From contig NC_060246.1 in the NCBI RefSeq assembly GCF_921293095.1, positions 132,494,198 through 132,558,197 of the forward strand: 64,000 bases of DNA. Direction: 5' to 3'. Shown here piece after piece: positions 46,596-60,200 of the stretch; within the stretch, counting starts at the first letter, position 1, and the number at the start of each line of letters is the position of its first letter. The DNA comes from Ischnura elegans (taxonomy: Eukaryota; Arthropoda; Insecta; Odonata; Coenagrionidae). Both the position numbers and the translations under genes were made by a program. The notes under the pieces were generated by a model. That model was not told the origin of the DNA, ran no database searches, and was given only the letters and a program-made list of their open reading frames with translations.

Positions 46596-49186
46596 TTCAG
46601 TCTCTTTTAATGATTTTGCAGTCACGACAATATTTTCTCCTTAAATGGATGATTAGTTTTGTCGTTGGAATACTTGAATACATTCCATAGTAATGTCTAA
46701 TACAGTTAATGCAGATGAAATGAGAACAGAATCCTGTAGTGTGATTTATTTTTTGTGCATTCCACTCTGATGAGTCCAGTCATGTTTGTTTGTTGAATGG
46801 AAAGACAATCAAATTATACATAATTGCTCATTACGTAATTATTACCTCTTTTAGACAATTAATTTGGGTGATTATCTTAGATGATTCTGTACTTTCAAGA
46901 TGTATTGTTTTGCATTGTGAATTACATGTTTTTTCATTTACATATTTCTGGGCTTAGAAAATGCCCTTCTTGTATTTTAAAGGGGTCTGAATTTTCAGTG
47001 AAACAGAATCTGTAGGAAATAATGATGTTGCTCCAGTATTAAAGGCTGAGAAAATACCTAATGATTGATTTAATTTCTGGAGCAGAACAAGATACTTTGT
47101 GGCTATTATGATTTGTTATATAATATAGAAATTTGTATGTAATCAAAGGCATTGTGATTTTTGTAATCATACCTTCTCATTATTAAGGATACTTCAATAA
47201 TCATTGTCTATATATGGTATTGTGCAAAACAGATGGAGGGATGATTGCCAAGTCCTAAGAAATTTTCAGTCATTGTCGGCATTGGAAAAATTAACTGCCA
47301 AAGTAATAAATGCGACAGGTTAGTCTTAAGCATTTATTTTATACCATAGATCAAATCAATATGTCTCTCAAAAATCATTTTTTTGAATCCAAGGTTCAGT
47401 TTATGGGAAGGAATACATTTTTTGTTCCCTTCATAACTTAGAATCTGGAGCTCATAGTGTACTTAATTTTTCTGAGGCCATACTAAGTCATTATTACACT
47501 ATCTAATTAATTGCATTAATATGGCATGCCTATATGACAATGCTTTCCATTTACTGGGCTGTGTTAAATTATGGCCCAAGGAATTACTTTTTAATCAGAT
47601 AACTCAATCAAATATTTTAAATTCTGTTATGTTTACAGTGAATGACATTCCAGAATTGCTAATCTACGTAAATATTATTTTACAAGGAAGAAAGATAACT
47701 GTATATTAGAGGTGTTAACATTGGTACTCCCTATTTACTCTTAGCTCTCTATATTTGCTATTAAAGATATCTGAGCTTCCACATAAATTTGAAAATTTCT
47801 TGCAGTTTTACTTTGTAAATGATGAATGCATTATTTTGTTAAAGCTGGTCATGCATGTCAAATTTTTGATTTATATTTTCTTAGAGACCAGAGCTCTGTA
47901 AACAAAGTAAAAACAATCTTACTTCTGGGAAGATTGTTGTATTTTGAATGAAATAAAATTAATTTAAAATTCAGTATTAGTTGAAATTAACTTTTTTTCA
48001 TTTCTTTGCTGTAATTCATTGATTATTATGGTGAAGGGCCTTGGTATTAGGTCACAGACTATTTTTTCTGTGAACATTGCGAGCATAGTTTTTAAGCACC
48101 GCATGGATTCATTTATTTGTTATTTGATACCATAGACATGTATCTCTAAATTCAAAAACCTCTACTCTGTTAACCATCATCGGCTCTCCTCCTAAATTCT
48201 AAATTCTGGCTGCTCAGAGACATTGGAGGCTTCACCTCACTCTTTGTACTGTGGGGTGCTGCCCTCCGTACGTCTCCAACCTCTTGAAATGGCTTAGTCA
48301 TACCAGTAGCTGTACTGGCTGCACTGCCCTCTGTGTTACTCCATGTTTCTCTCTTTGCAGTTGCCTCACTGGCTGTTGAATGAAAACATTCCTTGGCTGT
48401 TCTTCCTGAATTAATGTGCAGATATTAATTCACTGCACAGAGTTTCAAATTCTCTATCAACCACTGAAAATTTTTTCATTTTTTATAAGTAAATTTTATT
48501 CAAAATCACTGTTTTTCAGCACAGATTTGAATGCTGTTCACCTGAAAAATGTGTATGTGTTCCACTAGCAATTTGTTTTACTCTGAGAATAATTACAAAT
48601 TCTCTTCAAAAAGAATAAAGGAATTCAGTTTCATGGAAATGTTAATTAATAAATTCCACATTTGTTGTGACTCGCTAACTTTTATTTTTATTATACTCAA
48701 ATGAAAATGTAAATTTAGAGAAAGGTTAACTGAAAAATTGAAATTCACTGAAAAAAATTGACAAAATGATAGAAAAAAATTCTCTTCTTCCTCTCAGCAG
48801 TAAAAATCTGAGATCTTCTGGATGAAATCTATATCTTATCAATTTTATCTATTCAGGCTCAAGGCTTTCAGGTTTTTTCATTTTAATTCCCATCCCAAGA
48901 AATATTTTTTTAAATTTAGTGGGATGCTAAAATACCAAAGAAAATTAATTTTATCCGAAGCATTCCGAGATTTTTATCTCATTGATTCTATTATTCAGTT
49001 TTTAAAATATTCACATTTTTCTTTTCTAATGAAGGAAACTTTCTTTTATAATGAATTCTAACGTAATTGAGTAATCAATTTTTAAAAAATATCCTGTTTC
49101 ATGATTCAGAATCATGATTTTAGAGTTACTGTTTTATTATGTTCATTGCACTCTTGAAAATTTGGAGCAAATACTTGATAAATAAC
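46596..49186. other. Intergenic, nothing recognised
   Basis: AT-rich DNA with only short frames lacking known domains. Confidence 0.5.
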
Positions 49187-50060
49187 AGAATAATAATAAT
49201 GATTTTATTTCCGTTGGTTTCCAAGGAAGATAGAAATCATCAAAGGGAGAAAAAACAAACATGATACATAATATCAAACAGCATTGGTCAAATAGTGCAA
49301 AACAAAAACACAACATGACTCAATAAAATCAAATTCAAGTTCAAGTAAGACAGTAATCACACTTTGATACCCTGAATTCAGAAATGCAATCAATAATATG
49401 CTTTTTCAAGAAGTAAATTCTTTACATAGTTTTTGAACACTGGCAGAGAAAAAAGTGATTTAATATCAGATGGTAATTTGTTGTAGATTATTGGTGCTCC
49501 ATGATGAGGACTATGCAGAGAAAGGAAAGTAGAGGCTTGGGATAGGTGGATGTCAGTACTATTTCGTGTGTGGTAATGGTGCACATCATGGTCAGAGGAG
49601 AATATTGGGGATTTTGCTTGACAAATAAGACACAATTAAGTATGCAAAGGGGTGGAAGTATGAGGATGGTACGGTTCTTCAATAAAGATCTGCCAGGGGT
49701 ATGAAGAGGCAGGTGAAGCATTGACTCAAAGGTCGCTTTTGAAGGGAAAAAATCTTTTGGGAAAGGTCATTTCCCCAGAATAAAATACCATATGGGCCGT
49801 GAGATTGGAAATTTGAGTAAAATAGGAGTTAGTGTGTTCAAAGGGAAATTTGGGGCTAGTTTTCTGATTAGGAAGATTCCTATGGTAATTTTTTTCATGG
49901 CGTTCTGTATGTGGTCAGACAAGTCCAGGTTTTCATTGATTACAAGACCAAGAAAATTAACAGAATGATAAGGATGTTATCCTTAAAACGAAGTAAAAAA
50001 CTGGACGTGGGTGGGTACCTTTTGTGGTGGAACTACAGATGAAGAGATTTATAAGAGTTT
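49187..50060 (-). mobile_element. 5'-truncated non-LTR retrotransposon (3' end)
   Basis: On the minus strand, from about 49990 downward, the sequence reads VNFLGLVINENLDLSDHI, then MKKITIGIFLIRKLAP, then (after frameshifts) PLHTPGRSLLKNRTILILPP, CILNCVLFVKQ, and last HYHTRNSTDIHLSQAS, GAPIIYNKLPSDIKSLFSLP and FKNYVKNLLL (49390-49635). These are the ordered blocks at the end of the reverse-transcriptase ORF of jockey/CR1-like elements. The 3' end is a short ATT microsatellite (complement of AATAATAATAAT at 49190), as in many non-LTR families. The 5' part is lost where the satellite starts. Confidence 0.8.
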
Positions 50061-50092
50061 ATCGTGAATCCATCTGTTCAGCACCGATTGCT

Positions 50093-50898
50093 CATATCTA
50101 AGATCGCGTTTATAACAAGGATTTTTATTTCCAAATCTCATTTAAAATTTTTTCACTCTGCGTAGAGAAATCGCGTTTAAAACAAGGATTTTCATTTCCA
50201 AATCTCATTTAAAAATTTTTCACTATGCGTAGTGAAATCGCGTTTTTAAAAAGCATTTTCATATACAAATCACATTTTTCTTTTTTTTATTCTGCGTAAT
50301 GAAAACATGGTTATAATGAGGATATTCATGTCCAAATCAGATTTTTAATTTTTTCACTCTGCATAGTAAAATCGTGTTCAAAACCAGGATATTCATATCC
50401 TAATCACATTTTTCATTTTTTCACTCTGCGTAGCGAAATCGCGTTTATACCAAGGATTGTCATATCGAAATCAAATTTTTAATTTTTTCACTTTGCGTAG
50501 TGAAATCGCGTTTATAACAAGGACTTTCATATCCAAATCACATTTTTTATTTTTTCACTCTGCGTAGTGAAATCGCGCTTATAACTAGGATTTTCATTTC
50601 CAAATCATATTTTTAATTTTTTCACTCACGGTGGTGAAATAGCGTTTACAACAAGGATTTTCATTGACAAATCACATTCTAATTATTTACTCTGCGTCGT
50701 GAAATCGCGTTTCCAGCAGGGCTTTTCATATCCAGATCTCATTTATAATTTTTTCACTCTGCGTAGTGAAATAGCGTTTAAAACCATGATTATCATTTCG
50801 AAATCAAGTTTTTAATTTTTTCACTCTGCGTTGTGAAATCGCGATTATAACAAGGACTCATATCCAAATCACATTTATAATTTTTTCACTCTGCGTAC
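50093..50898. repeat. 67-bp satellite array, left block
   Basis: About 12 monomers of a 67-bp unit. Conserved pieces in order: TTTTCATATCCAAATCACAT, TTTTTAATTTTT, TCACTCTGCGTAGTGAAATC and GCGTTTATAACAAGGA. Successive TCGCG positions (50104, 50171, 50238) confirm the period. The block directly abuts the truncated retrotransposon on the left. Confidence 0.95.
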
Positions 50899-51436
50899 TG
50901 ACCAAATTGGTCCTTGAAGATGCGTCTCTGAATATATAATGGTTTCGGACCGGCTGAGGACGGATGGGAACGGGTACGGCTGAGGGCGGGCGCCTGTATG
51001 ATCAGAGTTGCATTAAAGGCCCTGAAACGCGCCATTGAATGATAACCATGAACTGGGGTTAAGGTTATGTCGGGTGCAAAATGCAGCGAGCTTCGCCCTT
51101 GAAAAGGTAACAATGAACTGAGGTTGTTTGAGCAGTTCCTCCGTCTTGAATAAGGTTTATTGGAATGGGGTTGTTTTGAGTAGTTGCTATGTGCGATTTC
51201 CTTATATACGTAGATGGACTGTCGTTCGTACGTGATTCAGTCGGTAATCATGGCTAAGAGTGTACAGAACGCTGTCGCTGCTGTGGGTTATTGGGTGTCC
51301 AAAGCATTCGACGATGCCATAAATTTTATTACGGCCTACTTGAAAGAAGTGAAGTCCATAAAGCTGATTATACACCCCTCGGCGTACTTCCTGAGTAACG
51401 AGGAGGAGGTGGAGGACCTTAACCGTAATAACCTTC
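50899..51436 (+). other. Non-satellite island inside the satellite
   Basis: About 540 bp with GC content far above the array. The left junction lies just after TGCGTACTGA of one monomer and the right one resumes at TACCAAGGAT, so roughly 10 bp of the monomer are missing. Related short strings (GAACTGGGGTTAAGG, GAACTGAGGTTGTTTGAG, GGAATGGGGTTGTTTTGAG) suggest a degenerate internal repeat at 51050-51182. No terminal inverted repeats or target duplication were found. Confidence 0.75.
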
Positions 51437-51471
51437 TACCAAGGATGGTCATATCGAAATCAAATTTTTAA
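51214..51471 (+). CDS. Unidentified open frame in the satellite island
   Basis: An 85-codon frame from an ATG at 51214, with a second ATG at 51250 (MAKSVQNAVAAVGYWVSKAF). I do not recognise the family. Visible features: an Ala/Val/aromatic stretch that could be an amphipathic helix, then a lysine-containing segment, then an acidic run EEEVEDL. The last dozen or so codons (from about 51437) read into the satellite, so the original C-terminus, or an exon donor, has been lost or replaced. A TATATA-like run (CTTATATACG) lies about 10-20 bp upstream of the ATG. It could be a gene fragment captured by the array, part of an unknown mobile element, or chance. Codon content is balanced, unlike the AT-rich surroundings, which favours a once-coding origin. 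Confidence 0.3.
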   Translation: MDCRSYVIQSVIMAKSVQNAVAAVGYWVSKAFDDAINFITAYLKEVKSIKLIIHPSAYFLSNEEEVEDLNRNNLLPRMVISKSNF

Positions 51472-54400
51472 AATTTTCACTCTGCGTAGTGAAATCGCGT
51501 TTATAACAAGGATATTTATATCCAAATCAAGTTTTTAAGTTTTGAGTAGTGAAATCGCGTTTTTCACAAGGATTTGAAATCACATTCAGATTATAATTTT
51601 CTCACTCTGCGTAGTGAAATCGCGTTAAAACCAGGATTATCATTTCGAATCTAATTTTTAATATTTTCACTCTGCGTAGTGAAATCGCGATTGTAAAGAG
51701 GAATTTCATATCCATATTACATTTTTTTATTTTTTCAATCTGCGTAGAGAAATTGAGTTTATAACAAGGATTGTAATTTCCAAATCACATTTTTAATTTT
51801 TTCACTCTCCGTGGTGAAATAGTGTTTATACCAACGATTTTCATTTAAAAATCACGTTTTTAATTTTTTTAATCTGCGAAGTGAAATCGCGTTTGCAACA
51901 GGGCATTTCATATCCAGATCACATTTATAATTTTTTCAATCTCACTAGTGAAATCGTTTTTATAACTAGGATTGTTATATTGGAATCAATTTTTAAAATT
52001 TTTTTAACTATTCATCGTGAAATCGCGTTTATAACAATGCTTTTCATATCAAAATCACATTTATAATTTTTTTCACTCTGGTCGTGAAATAGCGTTTAAA
52101 ACCATGATTATCATATTTAAATCACATTTTTAATTTGTTCTCTCTGCGTAGTGAAATAGCGTTTGTATCACGTATATTCATATTGAAATCTAATTTTTAA
52201 TTTTTTCATTCAGAGTAGTGAAATAGAGTTTGTAACCATTGTTTATCATTTTCAAATAACATTTGTAATTTTTTCACTCTGCGTCGCGAAATCGCGATTG
52301 CAACAAGTAGTTTATATCCAAATCACATATTTAATTTTTTCACTCTGCGTGATGAAATCGCGATTATAACAAGGACTTTCATATCCAAATCACATTTTTA
52401 ATTTTTCATTCTACGTAGTGAAATCGCGTATAAAACCCAGATTATGATTTCCAAATACCATTTTTAATTTTTTCACTCGGCGTATTGAAATCGTGATTAT
52501 AGCAAGGTTTTTCATATCCACATCACATTAATAATTTTTTCACTCTGCGGAACGATATCGCGTTTATAACAAGGATTTTCTTGTACAAACCATATTTTTA
52601 ATTTTTTCACTCTGCGTTGTGAAAAGGCGTTTTAAACCAGCATTTTCATATCCAAATCACATTTTAATTTTTTTACTCTACGTAGTGAAATCACGATTGA
52701 AACAAGGAATTTCTTATGCAAATGACATTTTAATTTTTTCACTCTGCCTAGTGAAATCGCGTTCTTTACAATGAATATCATATCCAAATCACATTTTTAA
52801 TTTTTTTTATTCTACGTAGTGAACTCGCGTATGCATCAAGTATATTCATACTGAAAAGTAATTTTTTAATTTTTTTCATTCAGCGTAGTGAAATAGAGTT
52901 TAAAACCAGGATTTCATTATCAATCATATTTTAAATTTTTTTAACTCTGAGTAGTGAAATCGCGTTTACCACAACGATTTTCATTTCCAAATCACATATT
53001 TTATTTTTTTCACTGTATGTAGTGAATTCGCTTTTCTAACAAGGATTTTTATATACAAATTACGTTTTTAATTTTTTCACTCGTCGTACTGCGTTTATTA
53101 CAAGGAATCTCTATTCCAAATCACATTTTTAATATTTCACTCTGCGAAGTGCGTTCGCGATTATAAGAAGGGTTTTTTATCCAAATATTTTTTTATTTTT
53201 TTTTCACTATGCGTAGTGCAATCGGATTTATAACAAGGATTCTAATTCCAAATCACATTTATAATTATTTTACTCTGCGTAATGAAATCGCGTATATAAC
53301 CAGGCTGATAATTTCTATATCACATTTTTTAATTATTTCACTCTGCGTATTGAAATCACGTTTCAATCAAGGGTATTCATATCCAAATCACATTTTTCGT
53401 TTTTTCACTCAGCGTATTGAAATCGCGTTTATTACAAGGATTCTAAATTCCTAATCACATTTTTAATTTTTTCACTCTACGCAGTGATATCGCGTTTATA
53501 ACAAGGATTTTCATATCAAAATAAGATGTCATTTTTTTGTCTCTGCGTATTAAAATCCCATTTATAACTAGGATTTTTATATCGAAATCATATTTTTAAT
53601 TTTTACACTCTGCGTAGTGAAATCGCGTTTATTTGAAAGATTTTCATTTTCTAATCTCTTTTTCAATTTTTTCTCCCTGGGTGATGAAATCGTGTTTTTT
53701 GAGGGCTTTTCATACAAAAATCACATTTTTAATTATTTTACTCTGGCATGTGAAATCTTGTTCATAACAAGAATTTTCATATCCAAATTGAATTTTTTAT
53801 TTTTTCAATCTTCATAGTGGAGTAGCGTTCATAACAAGGCTCTACATATCCAAATCACGTTTTTAATTTCATCTGTGTATTGAATTACTGTTTCTAAGAA
53901 TGATTTTCATGTACAAATCACGTTTTTACATTTTTCACTAATTGTACTGAAATCATTTTTATTAGAAAGATTTTCAATTCCAAATCACATTTTCAATTAT
54001 TTCACTCTGCGTAGTGAAATCACATTTATAACAAGGATTTAATATCAAAATAAGATTTTATGTTTTTCCACTCTGCTTATTGAAATCCCGTTTATAACGA
54101 GGATTTTTATATCCAAATCAACATTTTTAATATTTTCACTCTGCGAAGTGAAATCGCGTTCATAGAAAGGATTACCATTTACAAGTCACACTTTTAATTT
54201 TTTCACTCTGCGTAGTGAAATCGCATTTTTAACAAGGATTTTCATTTACAAAACTCATTTATAATTTGTTCCCTCCGCGTTTTGAAATCGCGTTTCTAAG
54301 AATGCTTTTCATATCCAAATAACATTTATAAATCTTTCACTGTGTATTGAAATCGCGTTTATGACAAGGCTTTATAAATGCGAACCATATTTTTAATTTT

Positions 54401-54949
54401 TTTACTCTGCAGAGTGAAATCGCGTTCTTTACAAGGAATATCATTTCCAAATCACATTTTTAATTTTATCACTCTACGTATTGAAGTCGCGTTTATAACA
54501 AGCATTTTCATATCCAAATCACATTTTTGATTTTTTCTCTCCGTGTCGTCAAATCGCGTTGATACCAAGGATTGTCATATCGAAATCAAATTCTTAATTT
54601 TTTCACTCTGTGTCGTGAAATGGCGTCTAAAACCATGATTGTCATTTCCATATCACATTATAATTTTTTCACTCTTTGCAGTCAAATTAGGTTTATAACA
54701 AGGATTTTAATTTCAAAATCACATTTTTAAATTTTTCACTCTTCGTGGTGGAATAGTGTTTACAACAAGGATTTTCATTTACAAATCACATTTATAATTT
54801 TTTCTCTGCGGAACGATATCGCGTTTATAAAAGGATTTTCTTTTACAAACCATATTTATAATTTTTTCACTCTGAGTTGTGAAAAGGCGTTTAAAACCAG
54901 CAGTTTCATATCCAAATCACATTTTAATTTTTTTACTCTGCGCAGTGAA

Positions 54950-57240
54950 ATCGCTGCATAACATGGCTTTTTAATTACCAATCATATTTTTAATATTTTC
55001 ACTCTGCGTATTGAAATCGCGATCATAGCATGGATTATCATTCACAAATCACATTTATAATTTATTCTCTCCGCGTAGTGAAATCGCGTTTCTAACAAAG
55101 TTTTTCATATTCAAATGTCATTTACAATTCCTTCTCTCTGCGTAGTGAAATCGCGTTTATAACAAGGTTGTTCATATACGTTACATATTTTTAATTTTTT
55201 CACTCTGCCTAGTGAAATCGCGTTCTTTACAATGAATATCATTTCCAAATAACATTTTTAATTTTTTTACTCTGCGTTGTGAAAACGCGTTTATATCAAT
55301 GATTGTCGTATTGCAATCAAATTTTTAATTTTTTTATTCAGCGTAGTGAAATAACGTTTCAAACCAGGATTATTATCATTTCCAAATCACATTTTTAATT
55401 TTTTCACTGTATGTAGTGAATTCGCTTTTCTAATAAGGGTTTTCATGTACAATTCACATTTTAATTTATTTCACTCATCGTACTGAAATCGCGTTCATTA
55501 CAAGTTATCTCAATTCCAAATCACATTTGTAATATTTCACTCTGCGAGTGATTTTGCATTTAAAACAAGTATTTTTATTACCAAATCCCATATTTAATTT
55601 TTTAATTTGTCGTGAAAGGCCTTTTATAACAACGCTTTTCATATCTAAATAATACATTAACTTCTTTCACTCTTCGTAGTGAAATCGCGATTATAAGAAT
55701 AATTTCCCACCCGAATCAAATTCTTAATTTATTCACTCTGCGTAGTGAAATCACGATTGAACAAGGAATTTCATTTGAAAATGACATTTTAAATTTTACT
55801 CAGTGCAGTGAAATCGCTTTTCGTAACAATGATTTTCATTTACGAATCATATTTTTAATTTTTTCTCTATGCGTAGTGAAATCGCGTTTATAATATGGAT
55901 TTCAATTCTCAAATCATATTTTTTAATTTTTCACTACGCGTAGTGAAATCGCTGTGTAACATGGCTTTTTAATTACCAATCATATTTTTTATATTTTCAC
56001 TCTGCGTATTGAAATCACGTTCATAGCATGGATTTTCATTCACAAATCACATTTATAATTTATTCTCTCCGCGTAATGAAATCGCGTTTCTAACAAAGTT
56101 TTTCATATCCAAATATCATTTACAATTCCTTCTCTCTTCGTAGTGATATCGCGATTATAACAAGGTTATTCATATACGTTACATAATTTTAATTTTTTCA
56201 CTCTGCCTAGTGAAATCGCGTTCTTTACAATGAATATCATTTCCAAATAACATTTTTAATTTTTTTACTCTGCGTTGTGAAAACGTGTTTATATCAATGA
56301 TTGTCGTATTGCAATCAAATTTTTAATTTTTTTATTCAGCGAAGTGAAATAACGTTTCTAACCAGGATTATTATCATTTCCAAATCACATTTTTAATTTT
56401 TTCACTCTATGTAGTGAATTCGCTTTTCTAACAAGGGTTTTCATGTACAATTCAGATTTTAATTTTTTTCACTCATCGTACTGAAATCGCGTTCATTACA
56501 AGTTATCTCAATTCCAAATCACATTTGTAATATTTCACTCTGCGAGTGAAATTGCATTTAAAACAAGTATTTTTATTACCAAATCACATATTTAATTTTT
56601 TAATTTGTCGTGAAAGGGCTTTTATAACAACGCTTTTCATATCTAAATAATACATTAATTTTTTTCACTCTTCGTAGTGAAATCGCGATTATAAGAAGAA
56701 TTTCCCACCCGAATCACATTCTTAATTTATTCACTCTGCGTAGTGAAATCACGATTGAACAAGGAATTTCATTTGCAAATGACATTTTAAATTTTTTTAC
56801 TCAGTGCAGTGAAATCGCTTTTCGTAACAATGATTTTCATTTACGAATCATATTTTTAATTTTTTCTCTATGCGTAGTGAAATCGCGTTTATAATATGGA
56901 TTTCAATTCTCAAATCATATTTTTTAATTTTTCACTCCGCGTAGTGAAATCGCAGTGTAACATGGCTTTTTAATTACCAATCATATTCTCAATATTTTCA
57001 CTATGCGTAGTGAAATCGCGATCATAGCCTGGATTTTCATTCACAAATCACATTTATAATTTATTCTCTCCGCGTAATGAAATCGCGTTTCTAACAAAGT
57101 TTTTCATATCCAAATGTTATTTATACTTCCTTTTCTCTGCGTAGTGAAATCGCGTTTATAACAAGGTTGTTCATATACGTTACATATTTTTAATTTTTTC
57201 ACTCTGCCTAGTGAAATCGCGTTCTTTACAAGGAATATCA
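54950..57240. repeat. Higher-order repeat of about 1.0 kb within the satellite
   Basis: The marker ACATGGCTTTTTAATTACCA occurs at 54961, 55959 and 56960, spacings of 998 and 1001 bp, close to 15 monomers of 67 bp (1005). The monomers between markers match copy to copy, for example TTATTCTCTCCGCGTA and TTCATATACGTTACAT. There are two full copies and a partial third ending near 57240. Confidence 0.9.
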
Positions 57241-60200
57241 TATCCAAATCACATTGTTAATGTTTTTACTCTGCGTAGTGAAATCGCGGATATAACAAGG
57301 ATTTTCATATCAAAATAAGATGTCTATTTTTTTCACTCAGCGTATTAAAGTCCCATTTATAACTAGGATTTTTATCATTTCCAAATCACATTTTTAATTT
57401 TTACACTCTGCGTAGTGAAATCGCGTTTAATTTAAAGAGGTTCATTTTCTAATCACTTTTTCAATTTTTTCACCCCTGGTGATGAAATCGCTTTTTTGGA
57501 AAGGCTTTTCATACAAAAATTACATTTTTAATTTTTTTACTCTGGCATGTGAAATCTTGATCTTAACAAGAATTTTCATATTAGTCGAAGTCGAGTTTCA
57601 TATCCAAATCATATTTATAATTTTTTCCCTCTGCTTATTGAAATCGTTTTTATACCAAGGATTTTCATATCCAAATCACATTTTTAATTTTTTCACTCTT
57701 CTTTGTGTAATAATGTTCATAACAAGGATTTTCGTATCCAAATCACATTTTTTATATTTTCACCTTTCGTAGTGAAATTGCGTTTATAACAAGGATTTTC
57801 ATGTCTAGATCACTTTTTTAATTTTCACTGTTCGTACGATATTCGCGTTTATAACAAGGATTTTCGCTCTGCATTGTGAAATCTTTTTCTCAACAAGAAT
57901 TCTCATATCCAAATTTCGTTTTTAATTTTATACATTTTCGTAGTGAAAAGGCGTTTACAACAATGATTTCCTAATCAAATCACATTTATAATATAACTCT
58001 GCGTACTGAATTCACTTTTATAAGAGGGATTTTCATTACCAAATCATTTTTTTAATTTTTTCAGTCTGCCTTTTGAAATCTTCTTCTTAACTAGGATTTT
58101 GAGATAGTATGATTTTTATTTTTTTCATTTTCCGTTGTGAAATCTCCCGTATAACAAGGATTTTCCTTTCCAAATCATATTTTAAATTTTTACTCTGCCT
58201 TGTGATATGGCGTTTATAACAAAGATTTTCATATCCAATTCCATTTGTAAATTTAAACTCTACCTTGTGAAATCTTTTTCATAATAAGGATTTTTCACTC
58301 CTCATAGTGAAATCACGTTTATAACAAGGATTTTCATATCCGAATAAGATTTTTATTATTTTCACTATGTATACCGAAATCTCGTTTACAAAAACGTTTT
58401 CATAACCGTATTTTATTTTGAATTTTTCCACTCTGTGTATTGAAGTCGGTTTCATAACAAGGATTTTAATATCCAAATAAAATTTTTAATTTTTTCACTC
58501 ATCGTACTGAAATCACGTTTGTAACAAGGATTTTCATTTCCAAATCACATTTTCAATTTTTTTACTCTTCGTAATGAAGGCGCGTGTATAACAAGGAATT
58601 AAATTCCCAAATTACATTTTTAATATTTTCACTATGCGTATTGCATCTCCTTTCAAACAAGGGTATTCATATCTAAATCACATTTTGAATTATTTCACTT
58701 TGCTTAGTGAAACCGCGTTTATATCAATTATTTTCATATTCAAATCGCATTTATAATTTTTCTCTCCATGTAGGGAAATTTGCATTTCTACCAAGGATTT
58801 TCGTATCAAATCAGATTTTTAATTTTTTCACTCTGCCTTGTGAAATCTTGTTCATAAAAATGATTTTCATATCAAAATCACATTTTTTAGTTTTTCACTC
58901 TTCGTAGTGAAATTGCGTTTATAACAAAGATTTCCACATCCATATTACATTTTTAATTTTTTCACTCTGCGCATTGAAAGTGGGTTGATAAGAAGGATTT
59001 TCATTTTCAAAACATTTCTTTTTAGTTTTCAACTCTGCCTTATGAAATCTTGTTCATAACAAGGATTATCATATCCATTTCACATTGTTAATTTTTTCAC
59101 TCTTCGTAGTGAAATCGCATTTATATCAAGGATTTTCATGATCAAATCACTCTTGTAATTATTTCATTTTAGCTTGTGAAATCTTGTTCAAAACAAGGAT
59201 ATTCATATCTTAATCACATTTTTAATTTTAACTTTTCGTAGCGAAATTGCTTTTATTACAAGCATTTTCATATCCAAATCAATTTTTTTAATTTTCACTG
59301 TTCGTACGAAAATCGCGTTTATAACAAGGATTTTCATACAAAAATAATATTTTTATTTTTTTCCCCTGTCTTGTGAAAAATTGTTCATAAAAACGATTTT
59401 CTTATCCAAATCACATTTTTTATTTTATCTCTCTTTGGAGTAAAATGACTTTTTTAACTGGGATTTTCATATCCAAATTACGTGTTTATTTTTTTCCATC
59501 TTCGTAGAGAAAAAGCGTTTTTATAAAGGATTTTCATACACAAATATGATTTTTTTTCACTCTTCGTAGTGAAACCTCACTTATAAGAAGGATTTTCATA
59601 TCCATCTCACTTTTAATTTTTTCACTCTTGAGTAAAAAAATCGCTTTCATAACAATCATTTTCATTTCCAAATCACATTTTTAATTTTTTCCATCTTCGT
59701 AGTGAAATATTGTTTATAACAAGGATTTTCATATCCAATTCACATTTTCACTTTGTTCACTCTGCATTGTGAAATCTTTTTCATAACAAGGAATCTCATA
59801 TCCAAATTACGTTTTTAATTTTATCCATCTTCGTAGTGAAACATCGTTATTAACAAGGATTTTCTAATCAAATCACATTTTTAATTTTTTCACTCTGTGA
59901 AATGAAATCGCTTTTATAAGAAGGAATTTCATTATCAAAACAATTTTTCAAATATTAACTCTGACTTGTGAAATCTTGTTCATAACAAGGATTTTCATAT
60001 CCATATCACATCTTTTGTTTTTCACTCTTCGTAGTGAAATCACTTTTATAACAAGGATAATGATATTCAAATCTCATTTTTCATTTTTTTACTCTGCCTT
60101 GTGAAATCTTTTCTAAACAAGGATTTTTATATCATGATCACATTATTATTTTTTTGACTCTTCGTAGTAAATTCACGTTTATAAAAAGGATTTTCATACC

